This document shows, piece by piece, positions 1 to 5,024 of a stretch of DNA of 8,310 nt. Each line of letters opens with the position of its first letter. The first letter of the stretch is position 1. The translations under genes were made by a program, and so were the position numbers. The stretch is from NCBI GenBank assembly GCA_937881155.1, contig CALGFI010000022.1, forward strand, positions 1 through 8,310, read 5' to 3'. The DNA comes from an uncultured bacterium. GTDB taxonomy: Bacteria > Actinomycetota > UBA4738 > HRBIN12. Below the pieces are notes generated by a model, which was not told where the DNA came from, did no database searches, and worked only from the letters and a program-made list of their open reading frames with translations.

Positions 1-122
1 CCCTCGTGGATCAGGCCGAGCAGGATGTGCTCGGTACCGATGTAGTTGTGGTTGAGCATCCTCGCCTCTTCTTGGGCGAGGACGACGACTCGGCGGGCCC
101 GGTCGGTGAAACGCTCGAACAT
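1..122 (-). CDS. clpC: ClpC-type AAA+ chaperone of the Clp protease, N-terminal fragment
   Basis: ClpC is the ATP-driven unfoldase that feeds substrates to the ClpP protease in the cytoplasm. The window holds only the first 40 codons plus two bases; the rest lies beyond position 1. The reading starts at the ATG at 122-120 with MFERFTDRARRVVVLAQEEA, followed by RMLNHNYIGTEHILLGLIHEG. This is the start of the first Clp N-terminal repeat, which is almost invariant in ClpC (FERFTxRAR...A.EEA..L.H..IGTEHILLGL). A purine-rich ribosome binding site (GGGGGAG) sits 4 nt upstream of the ATG. In M. tuberculosis clpC1 follows lysS and lsr2 on the same strand. Here it is also downstream of lysS on the same strand, but an oppositely oriented response regulator gene and a promoter region intervene, so it is probably transcribed separately. 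The gene looks intact as far as it is visible. Confidence 0.95.
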   Translation of the reverse strand, partial: MFERFTDRARRVVVLAQEEARMLNHNYIGTEHILLGLIHE

Positions 123-134
123 ATGTCTCCCCCG

Positions 135-150
135 GGGGCCCCGAGGCCCC
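135..150 (-). promoter_or_regulatory. GC-rich hairpin in the clpC leader next to the ribosome binding site
   Basis: In the clpC transcript the bases read GGGGCC-UCGG-GGCCCC, a perfect 6-bp all-GC stem with a 4-nt loop. It ends a few bases before the ribosome binding site GGGGGAG. The adjoining DNA also contains the 10-bp palindrome CCCCCGGGGG at 129-138, so the C-run could alternatively pair with the ribosome binding site. A role in controlling clpC translation is inference. Confidence 0.4.
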
Positions 151-266
151 TGCTAGCGAACTGCTTCCTCGCGGATCAGCGGACCCCGTCCTACCCCCGA
201 GGCAGGTTGAGCGCTCCGGTTCGGCGCCACGTCACGCGCGCCTCCGAAGCGCCCACGCGGGCAAGT

Positions 267-290
267 ATACCCCTGGGTCCTGATAGGAAC
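267..290 (-). promoter_or_regulatory. Candidate clpC promoter, sigma-B/sigma-F-like
   Basis: Read on the minus strand, GTTC (290-287) is followed after 14 nt by GGGTAT (272-267). This resembles the promoters of the actinobacterial stress sigma factors SigB (Streptomyces) and SigF (mycobacteria), roughly GTTT-N14..17-GGGTAY; the upstream element matches 3 of 4. The same bases include TATACT (269-264), a good housekeeping -10 hexamer, but its -35 position reads CCGTTC, which is poor. Transcription would start near 260. The match is by eye and needs experimental start mapping. Confidence 0.4.
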
Positions 291-380
291 GGTCTTGACC
301 ACGGCACATCCATACCCTCGGCCGGCCTTTGCACTATCGGTATTCGGTAAACGTCGGCGCAAGGGATGAGGTTCTGCAAC

Positions 381-406
381 GTTCTAACCCGGCGCCCGCC
401 GGGTAT
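381..406 (+). promoter_or_regulatory. Candidate receiver-gene promoter, sigma-B/sigma-F-like
   Basis: On the plus strand GTTC (381-384) is followed after 16 nt by GGGTAT (401-406). These are the same two elements seen on the opposite strand for clpC, with spacing in the usual range for SigB/SigF-type promoters. The upstream element again has one mismatch to GTTT. Transcription would begin near 413, about 110 nt before the TTG start codon. No good TTGACA/TATAAT pair is visible in this orientation. Confidence 0.4.
387..404. repeat. Inverted repeat overlapping the receiver-gene promoter
   Basis: ACCCGGC (387-393) and GCCGGGT (398-404) form a perfect 7-bp inverted repeat around the spacer GCCC. 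It covers the spacer and the start of the candidate -10 element GGGTAT, so a protein bound here could block that promoter. It lies upstream of the predicted start site, so it is more likely a DNA operator than an RNA structure. It has no T-tract and is not a terminator. Confidence 0.4.
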
Positions 407-499
407 GGCCCAAAGTAGCCAGCATGGTTTCCTCCGAATGGGGCGTTGTCCGTGCGGCTTCGGTCCGTGAGGATGGAGCGCCAGCTGGCTTCCCAGGCG

Positions 500-514
500 C
501 CTTCCCCGGGAAGG
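500..514 (+). promoter_or_regulatory. Hairpin covering the receiver-gene ribosome binding site
   Basis: CCTTCC (500-505) and GGAAGG (509-514) pair perfectly around a 3-nt loop CCG. The ribosome binding site AAGGAG is at 511-516, so its first four bases lie inside the stem. The start codon that it serves, TTG at 526, is 9 nt further on. A weak start codon behind a partly hidden ribosome binding site suggests low or conditional translation. That regulatory reading is inference. Confidence 0.45.
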
Positions 515-525
515 AGACGAACGAG

Positions 526-912
526 TTGCAGGTCGTTGTCGTCGACGATCATCAGTCTTTCCGGCGTGCTCTTACGTCGGCACTTCGTATGGTCAAGGGC
601 ATCGACGTCGCCGGCGAGGCCGCCGGCGGGATCGAGGGCGCCCAGCGGGCCATCCTGCTCGATCCGGACCTGGTCGTGATGGACCTCTCGATGCCCGACC
701 TGGACGGCATCGAGTCCATGCGTCGGATCCACAAGGCCAAGCCCGAGCTCCCGGTGGTGATCCTCACAGCGCACGCCGATCCTGGCGTGGAGCGCGAGGC
801 CCGCGAGGCGGGGGCGGCCGGGTTCGTAGCCAAGGGCACGGGACTCGAGGACCTGGTCACCGTGCTACGCGGCGCCGCCGAAGAGTCGCGGCACAGTCCA
901 ACGGCCGTATGA
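526..912 (+). CDS. Stand-alone receiver-domain response regulator (CheY-like, NarL-type receiver)
   Basis: The predicted 128-residue protein is a single receiver domain, which takes a phosphoryl group from a histidine kinase. It shows the acidic pair D7-D8 in VVVVDDH, the phospho-acceptor D53 in VVMDLSMPDLDG, T81 in VILTA and K103 in FVAKG, so all canonical switch residues are present. The sequence style is that of NarL/FixJ-class receivers, but the protein ends 25 residues after the Lys, with no DNA-binding or other output domain. I chose TTG at 526 because AAGGAG lies 9 nt upstream and the receiver begins at once. The in-frame ATG at 424 would add 34 unconserved residues and has no ribosome binding site. 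It is the only plus-strand gene, divergent from clpC and convergent with lysS (9 bp apart). No kinase gene is nearby. It takes the place where M. tuberculosis has lsr2. Its partner and output are unknown. Confidence 0.88.
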   Translation: MQVVVVDDHQSFRRALTSALRMVKGIDVAGEAAGGIEGAQRAILLDPDLVVMDLSMPDLDGIESMRRIHKAKPELPVVILTAHADPGVEREAREAGAAGFVAKGTGLEDLVTVLRGAAEESRHSPTAV

Positions 913-921
913 GCTCGAGCC

Positions 922-2466
922 CTACCTCGCCTGGTCGTCTTCCGCGCGCCCCATCGGGCGGTGATGCGGGAACAGGATCACGTCCCTGATGCTGGGCATG
1001 TCCGCGAGGATCATCGTTACCCGGTCGAGGCCGATCCCCAGCCCACCCGCCGGTGGCATGCCGTGTTCGAGCGCCTGCAAGAAGTCCTCGTCGAGAGGAT
1101 GGGTCTCCTCTTCGCCTCGTGAACGGGCGCGCATCTGCGCCTCAAATCTGGAGCGCTGATCGTCGGGATCGCTGAGCTCGCTGTATCCGGCGCCGATCTC
1201 GATGCCGCCCAGGTACGGGTCGACGTGCTCGGTCAGTTGGGGGTCGTGCCGGTTCGGGCGGGCGAGCGGCGAGACCTCCCGAGGAAAGTCCATGACGAAC
1301 GTGGGCTCGAACAGAGTGGGCTCGACAGCGTCCTCCCACAGCTCCTGAACGATCTTGCCCGGCCCCCAGGCGGGGTCGACGTACACGCCTCGCGCGTCCG
1401 CGAGCGATCCGAGATCGCCGCGGTCGAGGTCGATCTCCTCGCCCAAGTGCTCAGAAAGTGACTCGAGCATCGTTATCCGGCGCCAGGGACCACCGACGTC
1501 GAGCTCACGACCCCGGTACGTGAACGTGGTACGACCATGGACCGCGATCGCCGCCTCGCGCATCAGGTCCTCGGTGATCCGCATCATGCCCTCGTAGTCC
1601 GTATACGCCTGGTAGCACTCCATCATCGTGAACTCGGGATTGTGGGTGCGGTCGATTCCCTCGTTGCGGAAGTTGCGGCCGATCTCGTACACACGCTCCA
1701 GGCCGCCGACGAGCAGCCTCTTCAGGTACAGCTCGAGCGCGATCCGTAGGTACAGATCGATGTCGAGCGCCTCATGATGGGTCACGAATGGCTTCGCCAG
1801 CGCGCCTCCCGCGAGGCTCTGGAGAACGGGCGTCTCGACCTCGATGAACCCGTTCACGTCGAGGTACGCGCGGAACGCGGACAGCACCTTCGCCCTGGTT
1901 GTCACGATCCGCCGTGCGTCGAGATCGGTCGCGAGCTGCAAGTACCGGAGCCGCTGCTGTAAGTCCGGGTCCTTGAGACCGTGCCATTTCTCCGGCGGCG
2001 GCCGGAGCGCCTTGGACAGCATCGCCAGCCGCTCAACGAACACCGATAGCTCGCCCTTCTTCGTCTTGCCGATCCGCCCCGTCGCGGCGACGATGTCGCC
2101 CAAGTCGATCTCGTCGAGGACCGCAGTGGTGTCCTCAGCGACGTCACCCTCCCGACAGAGGAGCTGGATGTCGCCGACGCGATCGCGAACCACGATGAAC
2201 TTCAGCTTGCCCATGTCGCGCAGCATCACGACGCGGCCGGCCACCGTTCGGATCTGATCCGTGACCTCGCCCTCGGCGATCGCGCCAGCGAACTCGTCTC
2301 GGATCGCGTTCGAGTGGGTTGGTTCGCGAACGCCGAGCGCGTGTTCCAGGTTCAGCGCGAACGCCTTGTCGCCGAGCCGCTCGCGACTCTCGCGCCGGGC
2401 CTTCAGGACCTCGCGTTCACGACCGAGTGACGGCTGGTCGGGCGGGCCGCCGTGCGGTTCACCCAT
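922..2466 (-). CDS. lysS: Lysyl-tRNA synthetase, class II
   Basis: This enzyme attaches lysine to tRNA-Lys in the cytoplasm. The 514-residue length is usual for the family. An N-terminal OB-fold anticodon-binding domain (about residues 60-150, VAGRVVMLRDMGKLKFIVV) precedes the catalytic core. Class II motif 1 is at about 205-215 (GFIEVETPVLQ). The lysine/ATP site runs through THHEALDIDLYLRIALELYLKR, and motif 2 is RNFRNEGIDRTHNPEF (264-279). Motif 3 is GMPPAGGLGIGLDRVTMI (469-486), which is diagnostic. Residues 413-431 are atypical: HVDPYLGG then IEIGAGYSEL, where most LysRS have an F-E-x-F-like stretch and (A/G)N(A/G)FSEL, so the conserved Asn is Ala426 here. The ATG at 2466 overlaps the coaX stop by 8 bp and has no clear ribosome binding site, so translation is probably coupled to coaX. 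It is the last gene of the minus-strand cluster. No terminator is visible in the 9 bp before the convergent receiver gene. Confidence 0.96.
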   Translation of the reverse strand: MGEPHGGPPDQPSLGREREVLKARRESRERLGDKAFALNLEHALGVREPTHSNAIRDEFAGAIAEGEVTDQIRTVAGRVVMLRDMGKLKFIVVRDRVGDIQLLCREGDVAEDTTAVLDEIDLGDIVAATGRIGKTKKGELSVFVERLAMLSKALRPPPEKWHGLKDPDLQQRLRYLQLATDLDARRIVTTRAKVLSAFRAYLDVNGFIEVETPVLQSLAGGALAKPFVTHHEALDIDLYLRIALELYLKRLLVGGLERVYEIGRNFRNEGIDRTHNPEFTMMECYQAYTDYEGMMRITEDLMREAAIAVHGRTTFTYRGRELDVGGPWRRITMLESLSEHLGEEIDLDRGDLGSLADARGVYVDPAWGPGKIVQELWEDAVEPTLFEPTFVMDFPREVSPLARPNRHDPQLTEHVDPYLGGIEIGAGYSELSDPDDQRSRFEAQMRARSRGEEETHPLDEDFLQALEHGMPPAGGLGIGLDRVTMILADMPSIRDVILFPHHRPMGRAEDDQAR

Positions 2467-3238
2467 CGGGACCGGCGTTGCGTTCGAACACCAAGCGAAG
2501 ACCCTCGAGCGTGAGCCACGGGTCGTGTTCGTCGACGAACTGACAGTGCGGAACGATGAGCGGCGCCAGCCCGCCCGTCACCACTACGGTCGCCGAGCCG
2601 CCGAGCTCCTTGCGGAGGCGGTCGATCATTCCGTCGGCCTCGGCGGCCGAGCCGTAGATCAAGGCCGACTGGATGGCCTCGACGGTGTTCTTGCCCACGA
2701 CGGAACGGGGTGCGCCGAGCTCGACCTGCGGAAGTCGCGCGGTCTCGCGCGAGAGCGACGCGTTCTTCGTCTGGACGCCCGGCGCGATCGCGCCGCCGAG
2801 GAACTCGCCGCGTTCGGACACGACGTCGTAGGTGGTCGCGGTGCCGAAGTCGATCACGATGCACGGTCCGCCGTACCGGCTGAACGCCGCGAGCGCGTTC
2901 ACCACGCGGTCGGGCCCGAGCTCGCGCGGGTTGTCGGTGGCTATGGAAAGACCGGTCTTCGTCCCGGGCTCGACGACGACCGGCGGGAAGTTGAAGTAGC
3001 GGTTCACCATCTCGCGGAGCGCGCTCGTCGACGTCGGCACGACCGAGCTCAGCACGACGCCGGTGATCTGGTTCGAGAACGTCAGGCCGACCTGCTCCAG
3101 AAGACCGGCGAACAGCACGGCGAGCTCGTCCGCGGTGCGTTCTGAGTCGGTCGACGTTCGCCACTGCTGTTCGAGGTCGGTGCCGCGGAACACGCCGAGC
3201 ACGGTGTTCGTGTTCCCGACGTTCACCGCGAGCAGCAC
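2459..3238 (-). CDS. coaX: Type III pantothenate kinase
   Basis: CoaX phosphorylates pantothenate with ATP, the first committed step to coenzyme A. The 259-residue product has the family landmarks in order: the N-terminal phosphate-binding motif VGNTNTVLGVF, SSVVP (64-68), ELGPDRVVNALAA with the presumed catalytic base D110, IDFGTATTYDVV with D130, and GGAIAPGV. The striking departure is residue 6. Almost all members read DxGNT, but here codon 6 is AAC, giving VNVGNT, so the first metal/ATP-site Asp is Asn. The GTG start at 3238 is fixed by AGGAGG 5 nt upstream. coaX follows panC after 62 bp and overlaps lysS by 8 bp. In many actinobacteria panD lies between panC and coaX; it is absent here. 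Identity is secure. Full activity is uncertain because of N6. Confidence 0.95.
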   Translation of the reverse strand: MLLAVNVGNTNTVLGVFRGTDLEQQWRTSTDSERTADELAVLFAGLLEQVGLTFSNQITGVVLSSVVPTSTSALREMVNRYFNFPPVVVEPGTKTGLSIATDNPRELGPDRVVNALAAFSRYGGPCIVIDFGTATTYDVVSERGEFLGGAIAPGVQTKNASLSRETARLPQVELGAPRSVVGKNTVEAIQSALIYGSAAEADGMIDRLRKELGGSATVVVTGGLAPLIVPHCQFVDEHDPWLTLEGLRLVFERNAGPDG

Positions 3239-3243
3239 GCGTT

Positions 3244-3249
3244 CCTCCT
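3244..3249 (-). promoter_or_regulatory. Ribosome binding site of coaX
   Basis: AGGAGG on the minus strand lies 5 nt before the GTG at 3238. It is the best ribosome binding site in the cluster and decides the GTG start of coaX. The surrounding 62-bp gap (3239-3300) after panC shows no promoter and no small gene. Confidence 0.85.
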
Positions 3250-3300
3250 CTCGGTTTGGGTCATCCTGTCACGCGCCGACCGTCCAGACACGCACGCGCG

Positions 3301-4152
3301 TCACGCCGTCGGCAACAGCAGGTTGTCGATCAGGCGCGTCTGCCCGAAGAGGGCTGCGACGAGCGCTCGAGCAGCCGTTCGGATCTCCCGCACCTCCGTA
3401 AACGTCGCCTCGTCGACGACGACGGCGTAGTCGAGCCTCGCCTCCGGGGTCGCGCCGATCTCACGCGCCATGGCGGCGACGAGCTTCGCGGCGTCGCGCT
3501 CTCCTGCGTTCGCGAGCTCCGCCGCCTCCGACAGCGCGAGGAACAGGCACCCCGCCGCCTCGCGCTGGTCCGGCGTGAGTCGCGCGTTCCGCGACGACAT
3601 CGCCACGCCATCCGCCTCGCGAACAGTCGGACTCGAAACGACGTCGACCGGGAACGAGAGGTCCGCGACCATCCGCCGAACGAGCGCAAGCTGCTGGGCA
3701 TCTTTCTCGCCGAAGTACGCGCGACACGCACCGACCGCGTGGAAGAGCTTCGCCACGGCGGTAAGGACGCCGCGGAAGTGACCCGGACGGCTCGCGCCCT
3801 CGAGTCGCTCGCCGAGGGGACCCGGATCGACGGCCACGTCCGGTCTTCCCTGTGGATACATCTCCTCCGCCGACGGCGCGAACACCACGTCGACGTTCAA
3901 CTCGCGTGCGATCGTGAGATCGCGCTCCTCGTTGCGTGGATACGCCGCAAGGTCGGCCGGATCGCCGAACTGCAACGGGTTCACGAAGATGGAGACGATG
4001 GCGACATCGCGTTCGGATCGCGCGCGCCGGATGAGGGAGAGGTGCCCGTCGTGGAACGAACCCATCGTCGGCACGAACCCGATGGACTTGCCGTTCGAAC
4101 GTGCCTCGTCGCACGACGCCAGCGTCGTGGCGACGGTTCGGATCACCTCCAC
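3301..4152 (-). CDS. panC: Pantoate-beta-alanine ligase (pantothenate synthetase)
   Basis: PanC joins pantoate and beta-alanine with ATP, through a pantoyl-adenylate, to make pantothenate. The 283-residue length is typical. The adenylylation motif is GFVPTMGSFHDGH (25-37), with the HxGH-type histidines H34 and H37. FVNPLQF is at 56-62, EGASRPGHFRGVLT at 118-131, GEKDAQQ at 148-154, and the KMSKS-equivalent MSSRN at 185-189. The GTG at 4152 is preferred because the family typically begins M-x-V-I-x-T and AGGAGA lies 10 nt upstream (4168-4163). The gene overlaps the DUF2520 gene by 10 bp, so expression is coupled. Its product is the substrate for the CoaX encoded next in the cluster. Beta-alanine must come from a panD or equivalent elsewhere, since panD is not in this window. 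Confidence 0.97.
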   Translation of the reverse strand: MEVIRTVATTLASCDEARSNGKSIGFVPTMGSFHDGHLSLIRRARSERDVAIVSIFVNPLQFGDPADLAAYPRNEERDLTIARELNVDVVFAPSAEEMYPQGRPDVAVDPGPLGERLEGASRPGHFRGVLTAVAKLFHAVGACRAYFGEKDAQQLALVRRMVADLSFPVDVVSSPTVREADGVAMSSRNARLTPDQREAAGCLFLALSEAAELANAGERDAAKLVAAMAREIGATPEARLDYAVVVDEATFTEVREIRTAARALVAALFGQTRLIDNLLLPTA

Positions 4153-5006
4153 CTGGTGAGGATCTCCTGCACCGCCTGTCGACCCTCGGCCGGAAGGCGG
4201 CCCGATCTCGCCGCGATCCCCGCTGTCAGCTCGGCGAGGGCCACGTACGACGGAACGGCTTCGGGAACGCGTTCGGCGAGCGCCTCGAGGTTGCGTTCTA
4301 CCGTGGCGGCGTCACCGCGGACCGCGGGACCGGTAAGAGCATCGGCCGCGCCCACCCGGCGGATGTTCTCGAGCGTCGCGTCCTGCAACGTCGCGAGGTA
4401 CTCGCCGGAGTCGTTCACACCAGCTTCTGCTTCGATCTGCTGCGCGATCGCGGTGATCGTGACGAGGTAGTTCGATGCGAATACCCCGGCCGAGTGATAG
4501 AGCGCCTTCATGTCGTCGGCCAATCGGAACGGCTGCCCACCCGCGTCCTCGGCCAGGCGATCGCCGAGCATTTCCCCCTCTTCGCTCGTCGCCGTGACGG
4601 CGAATCCGGCGCCGGGGATGCGATCGACGCCCGCTTCGACGGACGGGATCGTCTGGAGCGGATGGATCGAGAACGTCGTCGCGCCGATGGATGTCGCGGC
4701 GTCGAGCGCGTCGAGGCCGGTCGCTCCGGACACATGTGCAACCGACGATCCCGGATGGATGGATCCGGCTCGCGCGATCCGCTCACACACCTCGGCGATC
4801 ATCGCGTCGGGTGTCGCGATCACGACGACCTCCGAGTCCTGCGCCGCCTCGGCCGGGCCGAGCACGGGGACGCCGGGAAGGTGGGTTGCGGCGCGCTCGC
4901 GCGTCTCGGGTCCTCCGGCCACGGCGACGATCCGATGGCCGGCCCGCGACCACAGAACGGCAAGTGCGGTTCCGACGCGTCCCGCGCCGAGGACGGCGAT
5001 CTCCAT
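4143..5006 (-). CDS. Rossmann-fold DUF2520-family protein, possible ketopantoate-reductase-like dehydrogenase
   Basis: The 287-residue protein has an N-terminal NAD(P)-binding Rossmann domain with GAGRVGTAL (7-15), strand VVVIATPDAMI (60-70) and HVSGATGLDAL (91-101). SIHPLQTI (113-120) follows, then a helical C-terminal part with KALYHSAGVFASNYLV (167-182) and LTGPAVRGD (224-232). This layout and these motifs fit the Rossmann-like plus DUF2520 family, related in fold to ProC and PanE. A gene of this family sits before panC in many actinobacteria, and it overlaps panC by 10 bp here. That supports a role in pantoate supply, such as reduction of ketopantoate, but this is inference from context and fold. 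I chose the ATG at 5006. An in-frame TTG at 5015 would add three residues and cannot be excluded. The upstream gene ends 18 bp before. Confidence 0.85.
   Translation of the reverse strand: MEIAVLGAGRVGTALAVLWSRAGHRIVAVAGGPETRERAATHLPGVPVLGPAEAAQDSEVVVIATPDAMIAEVCERIARAGSIHPGSSVAHVSGATGLDALDAATSIGATTFSIHPLQTIPSVEAGVDRIPGAGFAVTATSEEGEMLGDRLAEDAGGQPFRLADDMKALYHSAGVFASNYLVTITAIAQQIEAEAGVNDSGEYLATLQDATLENIRRVGAADALTGPAVRGDAATVERNLEALAERVPEAVPSYVALAELTAGIAARSGRLPAEGRQAVQEILTRWR
4163..4168 (-). promoter_or_regulatory. Ribosome binding site of panC
   Basis: AGGAGA on the minus strand ends 10 nt before the GTG at 4152, inside the end of the preceding gene. A longer perfect complement of the 16S tail, GGAGGTGATC (4150-4141), straddles the start but encodes E-V-I of PanC and has no start codon at a suitable distance downstream, so it does not define another start. 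Confidence 0.6.
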
Positions 5007-5024
5007 GCGCCGCAAGTATCTCGC

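Larger units (their letters stand above)
123..525. other. Divergent control region between clpC and the receiver gene
   Basis: This stretch of about 400 bases separates two divergently transcribed genes. I see no convincing protein gene in it. Short open frames exist on both strands but lack ribosome binding sites, and several begin upstream of the likely transcription start. It contains three copies of GGGTAT: minus strand at 272-267 and 317-312, and plus strand at 401-406. It also holds a 7-bp inverted repeat at 387-404, a hairpin just upstream of the clpC ribosome binding site, and a hairpin that includes the receiver gene's ribosome binding site. If the candidate promoters are right, the leaders would be about 135 nt for clpC and about 110 nt for the receiver gene. 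No CtsR heptad repeat or HspR-type HAIR element is evident. Confidence 0.7.

Noticed and set aside
293..300. Part of a CtsR-like or HspR-like heat-shock operator upstream of clpC (GGTCAA on the minus strand; GGTC-TT-GACC symmetry).
   Set aside because: Only one half-site resembles CtsR, the second heptad is absent, and the HAIR consensus does not fit.
6..350. Plus-strand open frame of 114 codons across the clpC start and its leader.
   Set aside because: Its first part is the reverse of the conserved ClpC N-terminus, and the rest is control DNA without a ribosome binding site.
153..379. Short minus-strand open frames upstream of clpC, considered as a leader peptide or small gene.
   Set aside because: They begin upstream of the likely transcription start, lack a ribosome binding site, and have unstructured Arg/Pro-rich composition.
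913..920. GCTCGAGC palindrome between the convergent stops as a terminator.
   Set aside because: It is only 8 bp with no loop and no T-tract on either strand.
2781..2794. 14-bp palindrome GGCGCGATCGCGCC as a possible protein binding site.
   Set aside because: It lies within the conserved CoaX motif GGAIAPGV and is explained by codon choice.
2261..3145. Plus-strand open frame of 294 codons opposite lysS and coaX.
   Set aside because: It is antisense to two conserved enzymes, has no recognisable domain, and has the Arg/Ser-rich composition of a shadow frame.
4141..4150. Perfect 10-base complement of the 16S rRNA tail (GGAGGTGATC) at the panC start.
   Set aside because: It encodes Glu-Val-Ile at the family-conserved PanC N-terminus, and no start codon lies at a proper distance after it, so it is probably coincidental.
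3256..4470. Long plus-strand open frame of 404 codons opposite panC and the DUF2520 gene.
   Set aside because: It is extremely rich in Arg, lies antisense to well-conserved genes, and has no family motif. Such frames are common opposite genes in GC-rich DNA.
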